A model generated the notes under the pieces. It was given only the letters and a program-made list of their open reading frames with translations. It did no database searches and was not told the DNA's origin. A stretch of DNA of 64,000 nucleotides from JACKOB01 sp024234575 (GTDB taxonomy: Bacteria; Pseudomonadota; Gammaproteobacteria; Pseudomonadales; Oleiphilaceae), in contig JBPJFZ010000001.1 in NCBI GenBank assembly GCA_051208035.1, forward strand, positions 248,001 to 312,000, written 5' to 3'. This document shows, one piece after another, positions 53,430-62,191 of this stretch; the stretch's first letter is position 1, and every line of letters starts with the position of its first letter. The translations under genes and the position numbers were made by a program.

Positions 53430-53909
53430 TCACGTCATCAACGCCGTCTTCAACGCCGATGGCAACCGGCAAGGCTTCATGGTATCTAAAGCCAACGCAG
53501 CGACTTTTACATCTGCCGCACTCAAAACCTCAAGATCACTTTCATCAAACGGTTTTGGGAAGGTGCTACACACATCCCACTGGGTCTGCAAACACCTGAA
53601 CACTTTTTGTGAAAATCTAATCGACGCCGGTCCGGTACTCGTTACCAGACTCGTCACTAGTAACAAATCATCAAGCTTTGCGGGTTTCAAATAGTCGACA
53701 GAAATTTTACTAACGACAAAGCTCAGGTTATCTACCAGCCCAGCACGCAAAGAAAGTCCCAGCGAACGTACATATTCTGTTCTTGCGCGCTCGAAGTACT
53801 TCAAATAGTTACCGTAAAACACAATCCCACCCGCATCTGTGTCTTCGATATAGACGCGAACAGGAAGGCAAAAGACACCATTTATAAAACTATTTTCACG
53901 ATAAATCAC
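53430..53909 (-). CDS. ybgC: Acyl-CoA thioester hydrolase YbgC
   Basis: A hot-dog fold thioesterase of 159 residues encoded before tolQ in most gammaproteobacteria. The active-site segment is VYIEDTDAGGIVFYGNYLKYFERARTEYV, with the catalytic Asp in EDTD. It acts on short acyl-CoA or acyl-ACP and associates with phospholipid enzymes. The start is GTG at 53909; a later start would cut into the first strand. Confidence 0.93.
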   Translation of the reverse strand: MIYRENSFINGVFCLPVRVYIEDTDAGGIVFYGNYLKYFERARTEYVRSLGLSLRAGLVDNLSFVVSKISVDYLKPAKLDDLLLVTSLVTSTGPASIRFSQKVFRCLQTQWDVCSTFPKPFDESDLEVLSAADVKVAALALDTMKPCRLPSALKTALMT

Positions 53910-54059
53910 TTTAGCGGCTCAGTTTTGTGCCCAACATCCAATAAAAGCGGCACATAGTATCGTTAATAATTGCCCTTTCTAATAGCATTTTTATTAAACT
54001 TGCGTAATTTATGAATACTTACTTGATTAACTAAAAACACATTATAAAACCCGCACTGC

Positions 54060-55100
54060 TTATACCAGATCTGTAGGCAAACCATTGGAAAAACTAGCGG
54101 CTGGATAAGCATAACCAAAGTGCTCATAGGCAAATTCGGTTGCCAGTCTGCCGCGCGGGGTACGAACGATATACCCCTGCTGAATTAAATACGGCTCAAT
54201 AACATCTTCGATAGTACCTCTTTCTTCGCCAATCGCCGAAGCAAGATTCTCAACACCGACAGGCCCACCTGCAAATCGCTCGATAATTGTCGACAGCAAA
54301 CGCCTATCCATCAAATCAAAGCCACGATGATCTACTTTTAACATATTGAGTGCATCGTCAGCTGTTTGCTTCGTGATATCTCCATTTGCTTTCACCTCTG
54401 CATAGTCGCGGACGCGCCTCAAAAGCCTATTCGCTATCCTTGGTGTGCCACGAGAACGCTTTGCTATCTCTACGGCGCCGTCGCAATCAACACTCATACC
54501 CAGCAACCTTGCCGAGCGTTCGACTATATAGGTAAGATCTTTTTCACTGTAAAACTCTAGTCGTTGCACAATACCAAACCGATCGCGCAGAGGAGAGGTT
54601 AAAAGGCCGGCACGAGTCGTTGCCCCAACCAGTGTAAACTGTGGCAGATCTATTTTTATGGATCGCGCCGTCGGCCCCTCACCGATCATTATGTCCAACT
54701 GAAAATCTTCCATCGCCGGATACAATATTTCTTCTACCGCTGCGTTCATGCGATGGATTTCATCGATAAACAACACGTCACCATCATCAAGATTGGCTAA
54801 CAATGCTGCGAGATCCCCTGCTCTTTCTAAAACGGGCCCCGATGTCGATTTGACGGTAACTCCCATTTCATTGGCGATAATATTAGCCAGTGTCGTTTTA
54901 CCCAAACCCGGTGGGCCGAAAATAAGCGTGTGATCGAGAGACTCATTGCGGCGCCTGGCAGCTTCTACAAAAATCTCCATCTGCTGCTTGACGGCTGGCT
55001 GACCGACATAGTCAGACAGGCACAGAGGCCTGACAGTCCGGTCAAGTCTGTCGTCAGATTGAGATTGTTTAGGTGAGATTAGGCGTTCTGTATCGATCAT
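54060..55100 (-). CDS. ruvB: Holliday junction helicase RuvB
   Basis: RuvB is the AAA+ motor that moves Holliday junctions with RuvA. The 346-residue protein has Walker A GPPGLGKTT (about 63-71), Walker B DEIHR, sensor GATTRAG and the C-terminal winged helix (about 270-335; QQGYIVRTPRGR). It lies 103 bases after ruvA with a perfect hairpin between. No ruvC precedes ruvA. Confidence 0.96.
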   Translation of the reverse strand: MIDTERLISPKQSQSDDRLDRTVRPLCLSDYVGQPAVKQQMEIFVEAARRRNESLDHTLIFGPPGLGKTTLANIIANEMGVTVKSTSGPVLERAGDLAALLANLDDGDVLFIDEIHRMNAAVEEILYPAMEDFQLDIMIGEGPTARSIKIDLPQFTLVGATTRAGLLTSPLRDRFGIVQRLEFYSEKDLTYIVERSARLLGMSVDCDGAVEIAKRSRGTPRIANRLLRRVRDYAEVKANGDITKQTADDALNMLKVDHRGFDLMDRRLLSTIIERFAGGPVGVENLASAIGEERGTIEDVIEPYLIQQGYIVRTPRGRLATEFAYEHFGYAYPAASFSNGLPTDLV

Positions 55101-55140
55101 TTGTTTTGATCGTTCTTTTTATAGTATGGAAAGGAATGTT

Positions 55141-55175
55141 ATTCGCATCGCAGGATCATTCACTGCGATGCGAAT
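55141..55175 (-). other. Hairpin between ruvA and ruvB
   Basis: ATTCGCATCGCA / TGCGATGCGAAT is a perfect 12-bp stem with an 11-base loop, 40 bases before the ruvB start. No T run follows on either strand, so an mRNA processing or protection site is more likely than a terminator. Confidence 0.55.
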
Positions 55176-55203
55176 TTGCAATGCCCACATGATATAGTGT
55201 GCT

Positions 55204-55815
55204 CTAGTTTTTTACCATCCCTCGTAAAGCTTCCCTGATAATTTGCTCAACAGTTAAATCTGATCCACCAACACGCTTAACTGCTTTCTCGGCCTCAATT
55301 GCTTTATAACCAAGTGCAACTAAAGCATTTTGTGCTTCCGCTGCGGGAGCAACTATGTTGCTACCTGACGACAACAAATCACTATTAAAGCTTACTCCAT
55401 CGCCGCTAATCCAGGCTGCTAACTTGTCTCGCATTTCGATCATTAACCGCTCTGCTGTTTTTTTGCCAATCCCTGGAATCTTCGTTAGACGAGCAATATC
55501 TTCGTGTTGAAAACAAAAAACCAAGTCTTGAACACTCATACCAGAAAGTATCGCCAGCGCGACTTTTCCGCCTACGCCGTTTACTTTAATTAACAGCCGG
55601 AACATATCCCGCGTTTCTTCTTTGACGAAACCGAATATCAGTTGCGCGTCTTCTCTCACTACAAAGTGAGTGTGTAGGGTGTAAGTATCCCCAACACGAT
55701 GTATTTCACAGACATCCGTCAATGGCATTTCAACTTCATAGCCAACGCCTGAAACATCGATAATCACGACATTATTTTTCTTGGCAATATAGGAGCCACG
55801 TAACCTGCCAATCAT
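55204..55815 (-). CDS. ruvA: Holliday junction binding protein RuvA
   Basis: RuvA binds four-way DNA junctions and loads RuvB. The 203-residue protein has the OB-fold N-terminal domain (about 1-64), helix-hairpin-helix motifs (LIKVNGVGGKVALAILSG, LTKIPGIGKKTAERLMIEM) and a C-terminal RuvB-binding domain (about 155-203). A terminator separates it from aspS upstream, so it must have its own promoter in the short gap. I see no clear LexA site there. Confidence 0.95.
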   Translation of the reverse strand: MIGRLRGSYIAKKNNVVIIDVSGVGYEVEMPLTDVCEIHRVGDTYTLHTHFVVREDAQLIFGFVKEETRDMFRLLIKVNGVGGKVALAILSGMSVQDLVFCFQHEDIARLTKIPGIGKKTAERLMIEMRDKLAAWISGDGVSFNSDLLSSGSNIVAPAAEAQNALVALGYKAIEAEKAVKRVGGSDLTVEQIIREALRGMVKN

Positions 55816-55866
55816 AGCTAATACCTTTTTAAGCGTGAAAAAAACGCCTCAATAAAACCGGGAACC

Positions 55867-55896
55867 AAAAAAAACGCCATTAAGTCATGGCGTTTT
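55867..55896 (-). terminator. aspS terminator
   Basis: AAAACGCCAT / ATGGCGTTTT (55871-55880, 55887-55896) with a six-base loop, followed on the minus strand by eight T. It is 29 bases after the aspS stop and just upstream of ruvA. Confidence 0.88.
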
Positions 55897-55924
55897 AAAG
55901 TCGATTGCACGATTAATTTACCAT

Positions 55925-57700
55925 TTAATCAGCAGACTGGCTCTTTCTCGTGCGGATGTTTAGTTCTTTAAGCTGCTTTTCATCTACCGTTCCCGGTGCC
56001 TGTGTCAAAACGCACATGGCGCTTTGAGTTTTCGGGAAAGCAATAACTTCGCGAATAGATTTCGCGCCAGTCATCAGCATAATCAAGCGATCAAGACCAA
56101 ATGCTAACCCGCCATGCGGAGGGCAGCCAAATTTCAGCGCATCAAGTAAGAACCCAAATTTATTCTGCGCTTCTTCATCATTGATTCCGAGAATACGGAA
56201 CACCGTCTTCTGCATTTCTGGATCATGAATACGGATAGAGCCACCACCCAGCTCCGTGCCATTCAACACCATATCGTAGGCAATCGACAAAGCCTCGGAA
56301 GGATTCGCTGCCAATTCTTCTGGCGTACAGGATGGTGACGTGAACGGATGGTGAATAGCCGTTAAGCCGCCATCTGAAGTTTCTTCAAACATGGGGAAAT
56401 CGACAACCCACATCGGTGCCCACTCGCATGTAAACAAGTCGAGATCATGTCCAAGCTTAATTCGTAGTGCACCAAGCGCCTCGTTGACGATTGTTGCTTT
56501 ATCAGCTCCAAAAAACACGATATCGCCGTTTTTAGCCCCCAGTCGTGACATAATCGACAGACAAACGTCACCACCCAGGAATTTAACAATCGGTGATTGC
56601 AGCCCTTCAGCGCCCTGTTCCAGGTTATTAACCTTTATCCACGCCAAGCCTTTCGCGCCATAAATTCCGACAAACTTTGTGTAGTCGTCAATTTGCTTAC
56701 GAGACAGCTTCTCTGCTGCACCATCTACTTTTAACGCAACAACCCGACCTTTAGGGTCATTCGCGGCACCAGCAAATACTTTAAACTCTGTATCTGAAAC
56801 GAGGTCATCCACATCAACAAACTCAAGTGGAATGCGCAAATCTGGCTTATCGCTACCAAACCTTTTCATTGCTTCGGAATATGGCATGCGTGGAAAAACC
56901 GGGAAGTCAATGTTTAGCAAGTCATGGAACATTTCACGGACCATCTGCTCCATGATCAGCATCAGTGTATTTTCGTCTACGAAAGAGCACTCAACGTCGA
57001 TCTGGGTAAATTCTGGCTGACGGTCGGCACGCAAGTCTTCATCACGAAAACACTTAGCCACCTGGTAGTAACGATCAACACCGGACACCATCAGAAGTTG
57101 CTTAAACAGCTGCGGTGATTGTGGCAATGCAAAGAAGCTACCGGGATGCGTTCGGCTAGGCACCAGGTAATCTCGCGCACCTTCTGGCGTAGCGCGGGTA
57201 AGGATAGGTGTTTCAACATCCATAAAGCCTTGACCATCAAGAAAATTACGGATGTAGCTGGTTACTTTCGAGCGGAAACGCAATTTATTAAGCATTTCTG
57301 GCCGGCGTAAATCCATGAAACGGTAGCGCAGCCTAACCTCTTCTCCGACATCGACATATTCATCCAACGGGAAAGGTGGCGTTGCGGCCGAGTTTAAAAT
57401 AACAATTTCGGTACCCAAAACCTCCACATATCCTGTTGCTTTGTCTTTATTTTCTGTACCTTCAGGGCGACGACGCACACGCCCTTTAATTTGCAGAACA
57501 AATTCGCTACGTACGCTTTCGGCCAGCTTGAATGCCTCTGGCGTATCTGGATCGATGACGATCTGCGCAACACCGTCACGATCTCGCAGATCAAGAAAGA
57601 TAACCCCACCATGGTCTCGTCGCTTGTGAACCCAGCCACAAAGCGTTATTTCCTGATCTATGTTCGACTCGCTGATTCCACCGCAATAATGACTGCGCAT
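55925..57700 (-). CDS. aspS: Aspartyl-tRNA synthetase
   Basis: The 591-residue class II synthetase shows the OB-fold anticodon domain (about 1-110), motif 2 (FRDEDLRADRQPEFTQID), the bacterial insertion domain (about 290-420) and motif 3 (GLAFGLDRLIMLMTG). Length and features match the bacterial type. It is preceded by fmdB and followed by a strong terminator where yebC and ruvC would stand in Pseudomonas. Whether it is discriminating or also charges tRNA-Asn cannot be told by eye. Confidence 0.96.
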   Translation of the reverse strand: MRSHYCGGISESNIDQEITLCGWVHKRRDHGGVIFLDLRDRDGVAQIVIDPDTPEAFKLAESVRSEFVLQIKGRVRRRPEGTENKDKATGYVEVLGTEIVILNSAATPPFPLDEYVDVGEEVRLRYRFMDLRRPEMLNKLRFRSKVTSYIRNFLDGQGFMDVETPILTRATPEGARDYLVPSRTHPGSFFALPQSPQLFKQLLMVSGVDRYYQVAKCFRDEDLRADRQPEFTQIDVECSFVDENTLMLIMEQMVREMFHDLLNIDFPVFPRMPYSEAMKRFGSDKPDLRIPLEFVDVDDLVSDTEFKVFAGAANDPKGRVVALKVDGAAEKLSRKQIDDYTKFVGIYGAKGLAWIKVNNLEQGAEGLQSPIVKFLGGDVCLSIMSRLGAKNGDIVFFGADKATIVNEALGALRIKLGHDLDLFTCEWAPMWVVDFPMFEETSDGGLTAIHHPFTSPSCTPEELAANPSEALSIAYDMVLNGTELGGGSIRIHDPEMQKTVFRILGINDEEAQNKFGFLLDALKFGCPPHGGLAFGLDRLIMLMTGAKSIREVIAFPKTQSAMCVLTQAPGTVDEKQLKELNIRTRKSQSAD

Positions 57701-57890
57701 TGTTATTTCCTATATTTATTAGCTACTTGAGTAATGTGTTAGTTGACGGCAACAACCTGCCTGCCATCGCTTTTTTAGTCACAATTTCTAATGCTTGCTG
57801 GGGTAAAAAAGGCAGTGGCTCCTAAGTTTAATCTGAGTCTTACCGCTTTTTATGCCATTATCTTTATTAAATTATTCTGTCTCTCAGCGC

Positions 57891-58124
57891 TCAACTCTTC
57901 GCCGCAGCACTTGATTCATTTCCTGCTAAATTTTTCTTTTTACCGGTTTTGAAGTCGGTTTCGTACCAACCGCTTCCTTTTAACCGAAAACCAGCAGCAG
58001 AAATTTGTTTCGTAAACTCGGGTTGCAAACATTCAGGACAGTCGGTGAGCGGTTGATCGCTTAGCTTTTGCAATACATCCTTCTCGAAACCACATGATTT
58101 GCACATATATTCGTAAATAGGCAT
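57891..58124 (-). CDS. FmdB-family zinc-ribbon protein
   Basis: A 77-residue regulatory-type zinc ribbon: MPIYEYMCKSCG (CxxC) and TDCPECLQPEFTKQISAAGFRLKGSGWYETDFK. The gene regularly precedes aspS in gammaproteobacteria. Function is not established; the name comes from a formamidase-locus protein. A Ser/Ala-rich tail ends it. Confidence 0.88.
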   Translation of the reverse strand: MPIYEYMCKSCGFEKDVLQKLSDQPLTDCPECLQPEFTKQISAAGFRLKGSGWYETDFKTGKKKNLAGNESSAAAKS

Positions 58125-58511
58125 TCAGAAACAACCTCTTAACTCATCTTGTGAACACTTGCGAAAGCAATCGATATAAACATATTACAGAAAACGATAC
58201 ACACCACCTCTCTGAAATATACCAACTGCTAAAAAAGGCACGCATTATATACAGGTTTATCGAGAAAATCAGTCCCCTGCAGCGGTTACAAGCTCACAAA
58301 TCTCGTGCGCCAATCAGTCAGTTAAAGATAACCAGGACCCGCAATACGTCCACTAATCAGCACCCGATTATTTTCTGCGAAGAGGTTGATTAGCGCCACA
58401 CATTTACTAAGACAGATATGTCAGGCATAAATTATCACTTTTGCTATGCTTATGAGTAGTTGTTGATGGATGATGACTTATGCCATCGTAACGCATGCAG
58501 ACAGTTGGGAG
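58125..58511. other. Gap upstream of the Hpt-HD-GYP gene
   Basis: The fmdB promoter region on the minus strand and otherwise non-coding sequence. An 80-codon open frame at 58151-58393 has no ribosome site, an odd composition and no recognisable motif, so I do not call it. Confidence 0.4.
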
Positions 58512-58538
58512 TAAAGATTTCTTATCGACGGCCGAAAC
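58512..58538 (+). promoter_or_regulatory. Sigma-28-like promoter of the Hpt-HD-GYP gene
   Basis: TAAA (58512-58515), 15 bases, then GCCGAAAC (58531-58538). Spacing is exactly that of the FliA consensus; the -10 half matches GCCGATAA at six of eight and the -35 side continues as TAAAGATTT. It is 80 bases before the start codon. It places the gene in the flagellar regulon with flgMN. Confidence 0.65.
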
Positions 58539-58555
58539 TATCACTAGCAACACCA

Positions 58556-58588
58556 GGTCTTTTACTGTCAACACCAAATTAAAAGACC
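58556..58588 (+). other. 5' leader hairpin
   Basis: GGTCTTTTA / TAAAAGACC is a perfect 9-bp stem around a 15-base loop. It would lie at the 5' end of a transcript from the sigma-28-like promoter. Confidence 0.45.
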
Positions 58589-58618
58589 ACAATCATCCAA
58601 CCATAACGAGAAGATGCC

Positions 58619-59773
58619 ATGGCCTTACCAGTGCCACAAAACGTAGACCCCGGATTGCTCGATGATTTTATTCTTGAGTTTGAAGAAGCTTACGTATTTT
58701 GCGAAAACAAACTGGTAGAACTGGAAAAGTCCCCCGGCGACCAGGACATGATCAATCAGCTGTTCCGGACGGTGCACACGGTTAAGGGCAATCTGACGTT
58801 TATTGCTTTCGATTCAGCAATCCCTCTTTTGCAATCTGTTGAAGATGTGCTTACAGGCATTCGCAGCAACGACTTCCCTTTCACCAGCAGCATCAGTGAC
58901 GTTGTGTTGCTGAGTCTGGACAAAACCAAAGCGATGATTGATGAGCTTGGTGGTCATGGCGATTCGGGACTGACAGTAGAAATAATTGCTCATATCAGTC
59001 AGCTGATCAGTCGCATTGCTTCAGCCTCAGAACGGGAACGAGACGCATTTATTCAGGCGGCTATTATCGAGTTGGACCCGACCACCATGGTGCATAGGCT
59101 GGCCAAACCCGAGGAAGTAGTTGCCGAACCGCCAGAATCCGAGTTTACCGACTCCCGAATACTTAAAGCGCTAACGAATTACAATGTCACCATTGATGAA
59201 GATCTACTGTTTTTCATCAAATTGATGCACCCTCTTGAACACCGCTCCAGCTACTGGGCAGGTCGCAGCTTGCGACTGCTGATGCTGGCCCTGGGCATGA
59301 ACAGAGCCGCCGGAGACACTGTTGATTCTCGCCAGTTAGCGGCAGCCGTGCTCATGCACGATATCAGCATGGCTTTCCTGCCAACAGAAATTTTGCATAA
59401 AAAAGGCCCCCTTACACAGGATGAAAGAATGATCATTCAACAGCATGCTCATTCAAGCAACGAAATGCTGCTTCGCATGCAGCAATGGGATCTGGCGGCA
59501 AGAATGGTGCAAGAACACCATGAACGATCTGACGGTGAAGGTTATCCAGCAGGACTGAAAGAAGATGACATTTGTGATGGCGCGAAAATACTAAGCATAA
59601 TAGATGCTTACGATGCCATCACCCACGAACGGGCTCACACCACGAAAGTCAAGCGGCCATTTATCAGAGCGGTACTGGAAATAAATAGTCAATCAGGCGC
59701 ACAATTTTCTCCCAAGTGGATTGAGATTTTTAACGTCATTGTGAAAAAGCTGCATCAACTAAAGCTCGTTTGA
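58619..59773 (+). CDS. Hpt domain fused to an HD-GYP-type domain
   Basis: The 384-residue cytosolic protein has an N-terminal Hpt domain (about 10-115) with phosphoryl His53 in FRTVHTVKGN. A helical linker follows, then an HD-GYP-like domain (about 190-380). Seen there are HD at 247-248, His276, the EHHERSDGEGYPAGL segment (His300, His301, GYP at 308-310) and DAYDAIT. The usual HDIGK is HDISM, so a Lys near the metal site is lost. HD-GYP domains split cyclic di-GMP; this one may be an active enzyme, a binding sensor or a phosphorelay-regulated scaffold. AGAAG lies before the ATG. The gene stands alone with a sigma-28-like promoter. Confidence 0.85.
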   Translation: MALPVPQNVDPGLLDDFILEFEEAYVFCENKLVELEKSPGDQDMINQLFRTVHTVKGNLTFIAFDSAIPLLQSVEDVLTGIRSNDFPFTSSISDVVLLSLDKTKAMIDELGGHGDSGLTVEIIAHISQLISRIASASERERDAFIQAAIIELDPTTMVHRLAKPEEVVAEPPESEFTDSRILKALTNYNVTIDEDLLFFIKLMHPLEHRSSYWAGRSLRLLMLALGMNRAAGDTVDSRQLAAAVLMHDISMAFLPTEILHKKGPLTQDERMIIQQHAHSSNEMLLRMQQWDLAARMVQEHHERSDGEGYPAGLKEDDICDGAKILSIIDAYDAITHERAHTTKVKRPFIRAVLEINSQSGAQFSPKWIEIFNVIVKKLHQLKLV

Positions 59774-59949
59774 TTGCTACTACGACAATATACAAAGCCC
59801 ACTCTTTTTTTTTGGATTGTTGACTCCCTGTGAAGACACTAATTCATACCCCGTAACTGCATTAGGATCGAAAAACGCAGACCAGTAACGTAAACTACGC
59901 ACCAAGCCTACAATGATGCTTATTTACTTAGAAAACGGAACTATTCATT

Positions 59950-60573
59950 TTGACAACCCGCGCAGAACAAAAGCAGAAAACACGACGTGCATTAATGGAC
60001 GCCGCACTTAGCCAACTAAGTGCAGATCGCGGTTTCGCCAGCTTGAGCCTTCGAGAAGTCGCCAGAGAAGCGGGTATAGCGCCCACATCTTTTTATCGTC
60101 ACTTCCATGAACTAGAAGAGCTTGGCTTAGCACTCGTTGATGAAGCAGGTGTTACCCTTCGACAACTCATGCGACAGGCCCGAAAACGCATCGCCAAAAA
60201 TGGCAGTGCGGTGAACACCTCCGTTGAAACCTTCATGGAATATCTGCAGGACAACGAAAACTTATTCCGCTTGTTACTGCGGGAAAAAACCGGGGTGTCT
60301 CAGCAATTCAGAACAGCCATTCGCGCAGAGATAGATCATTTTAGCGCCGAACTTGCGGAAGACTTGAAAAGACTAGGCGATGAAAAATCTCGCCCCATCA
60401 GCAATGCTAGATTAGTCGCCGAAGCGATGGTAACCATAGTATTTAACCAAGGTGCAGACGCTCTGGACTGCTCACCCAAAGAAAAACTGGAACTGAAAGA
60501 AAACCTTAGAATACAGCTACGAATGCTGCTACTGGGGGCAGAGCTGGCAGAAAAAAATAAGCCAGCCGAATAA
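59950..60573 (+). CDS. fabR: TetR-family repressor FabR
   Basis: FabR represses unsaturated fatty acid genes (fabA, fabB or desaturases) in response to acyl thioester pools. The 207-residue protein matches E. coli FabR nearly throughout: RAEQKQKTRRALMDAALSQLSADRGFASLSLREVAREAGIAPTSFYRHFHELEELGL and LRQLMRQARKRIAKNGS, TFMEY, FRLLLRE. The start is TTG at 59950; no ATG is available in frame before the HTH. It links in function to the fab cluster at the other end of the window. Confidence 0.92.
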   Translation: MTTRAEQKQKTRRALMDAALSQLSADRGFASLSLREVAREAGIAPTSFYRHFHELEELGLALVDEAGVTLRQLMRQARKRIAKNGSAVNTSVETFMEYLQDNENLFRLLLREKTGVSQQFRTAIRAEIDHFSAELAEDLKRLGDEKSRPISNARLVAEAMVTIVFNQGADALDCSPKEKLELKENLRIQLRMLLLGAELAEKNKPAE

Positions 60574-60591
60574 CACAGCGTTAAGCTTGGC

Positions 60592-60636
60592 GGGCTTGAA
60601 CAACCCAACAGACACCTGCCTGAATTGTTCAAGCCC
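60592..60636. terminator. Palindromic hairpin between convergent fabR and HIT gene
   Basis: GGGCTTGAACAA / TTGTTCAAGCCC is a perfect 12-bp stem around a 21-base loop, placed between two converging genes. It overlaps neither reading frame. It is likely a bidirectional end structure; no long T run is seen. Confidence 0.6.
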
Positions 60637-60640
60637 TCTG

Positions 60641-61078
60641 CTAGAATATTTCCCGCACACCTGCCAGTTTCGATTGCACCACGCCCAGTGCGTCAGAAGC
60701 ATAAGGTTTCGCCGGAACTTTACCCCACACAGGCCCAGGCCAGGCCGCATCACCTTCGAATCGAACAACATGGTGAATATGCAGTTGAGACACAACATTT
60801 CCCAGCGCGGCAACATTAAGCTTGTGACCTGAAAACACGTCCATTAACAGCTTGCTCAGGGCCATCGATTCGGCCCAATACATTTGCTGATCTTTTTCTG
60901 TTAGCTCGAACAACTCACGTAATCCAACCCGCCTGGGCACGAGAATCACCCATGGATACTGACTGTCATTCATCAGAAGCACTTCACACAGGGGCCAAGA
61001 AGCTAAACGCAGCGTGTCTTTTTTTAATCGAGAATCCAGTTCAAACGGTTCGTTTGTCAAGTTAAGGTCCCACCTCAA
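60641..61078 (-). CDS. HIT-family hydrolase
   Basis: A 145-residue histidine-triad protein. The active-site motif is NVVSQLHIHHVVR, of the QLHIHH type seen in proteobacterial members. It begins with the FELDSRLKKDTLRL and WVILVPR pattern. HIT proteins cleave nucleotide phosphoramidates or dinucleoside polyphosphates; the substrate here is unknown. The start is TTG at 61078 without a clear ribosome site, so the start is uncertain. Confidence 0.85.
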   Translation of the reverse strand: MRWDLNLTNEPFELDSRLKKDTLRLASWPLCEVLLMNDSQYPWVILVPRRVGLRELFELTEKDQQMYWAESMALSKLLMDVFSGHKLNVAALGNVVSQLHIHHVVRFEGDAAWPGPVWGKVPAKPYASDALGVVQSKLAGVREIF

Positions 61079-61111
61079 GGGTTTCTTAAAAGTTTTTGCG
61101 CGCCAAGAAAA

Positions 61112-62101
61112 TTAATGAGACGCTTGCTCAGCCTGCCACTTTTTTTCCCAATCTAAAGCTGATTTTACGATCACACGGAGATCATCGTAATCTGGCTCCC
61201 AACCGAGAACCGCGCGAATTTTCGAGTTGTTCGCCATCAGCGCATCAGGGTCTCCCTCACGACGGGAAACCTCCTCCACCTTGAAATCAACGCCCGACAA
61301 CTCTTTGACAACATCAATCACTTCTTTAACCGTAAAACCACGGCCATATCCACAATTTAGAATGTTGGATTCATTTTTGGACTTCATATGCTCCAGTGCC
61401 ATAACATGCGCTTTGGCCAAATCATCCACATGAATGTAGTCACGAATACAGGTGCCATCACGTGTGTCGTAATCGGTACCAAAAACCTTCATGCCATCAC
61501 GCTTGCCATTGGCACACTCGCAAGCAACCTTGATTAAATGGGTTGCCTCTGGTGTTGCCTGACCTATTCTGCTTTGAAGATCGGCACCGGCCACATTGAA
61601 ATAACGTAAAATCGTATAATTTAAATCTGTTGCGTAACCTAAATCGGTGATCATCCTTTCGCTCATCATTTTTGATGCACCATAAGGGTTAATCGGCAGC
61701 AGTGGCATGTCTTCTAGCATTACTTTTTCGTCCGGCATCCCATAAACGGCAGCCGTTGACGAAAATACCAGATAAGGAGTTTTGTACTTCTCGATCATTG
61801 TTAACAGATTCAGGGTATTACGCGTATTGTTGCCATAATATTTCAACGGATTCGTTACCGACTCTGGCACGACAATGTTGGCAGCAAAGTGCAAGACGGC
61901 ATCGAATTGATGCATGCTAAACACCTTCTCCAAATCAGCAAGATCTTTAAGATCGCCAACAATCAACGTGCCGCAGGTAACAGCCCACTTGTAACCAGTA
62001 GACAGGTTGTCATACACGACGATGTCATGCCCGGCAGCCCCTAATTGTTTAACAACATGACTACCTATATACCCGGCTCCACCCGTTACCAGCACTTTCA
62101 T
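61112..62101 (-). CDS. galE: UDP-glucose 4-epimerase
   Basis: GalE interconverts UDP-glucose and UDP-galactose. The 329-residue protein has VLVTGGAGYIGSH, the catalytic Tyr-Lys pair in NPYGASKMMSERMI, FSSTAAVYG and GDGTCIRDYIHVDDLAKAH. ATG at 62101 with AGGGA eight bases upstream is preferred to a TTG six bases further out. It stands alone; galU is 27 kb away. Confidence 0.95.
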   Translation of the reverse strand: MKVLVTGGAGYIGSHVVKQLGAAGHDIVVYDNLSTGYKWAVTCGTLIVGDLKDLADLEKVFSMHQFDAVLHFAANIVVPESVTNPLKYYGNNTRNTLNLLTMIEKYKTPYLVFSSTAAVYGMPDEKVMLEDMPLLPINPYGASKMMSERMITDLGYATDLNYTILRYFNVAGADLQSRIGQATPEATHLIKVACECANGKRDGMKVFGTDYDTRDGTCIRDYIHVDDLAKAHVMALEHMKSKNESNILNCGYGRGFTVKEVIDVVKELSGVDFKVEEVSRREGDPDALMANNSKIRAVLGWEPDYDDLRVIVKSALDWEKKWQAEQASH

Positions 62102-62191
62102 TCGCAATATCCCTTTTCTAGGTGATTTTAATGATTTTTAAAAATATACCGAACTTGTGACAATTCGGTGGCAGACCCAACAAAGTATAGC

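Noticed and set aside
58151..58393. An 80-codon frame upstream of the Hpt-HD-GYP gene.
   Set aside because: It overlaps the fmdB promoter region and has no ribosome site or family resemblance.
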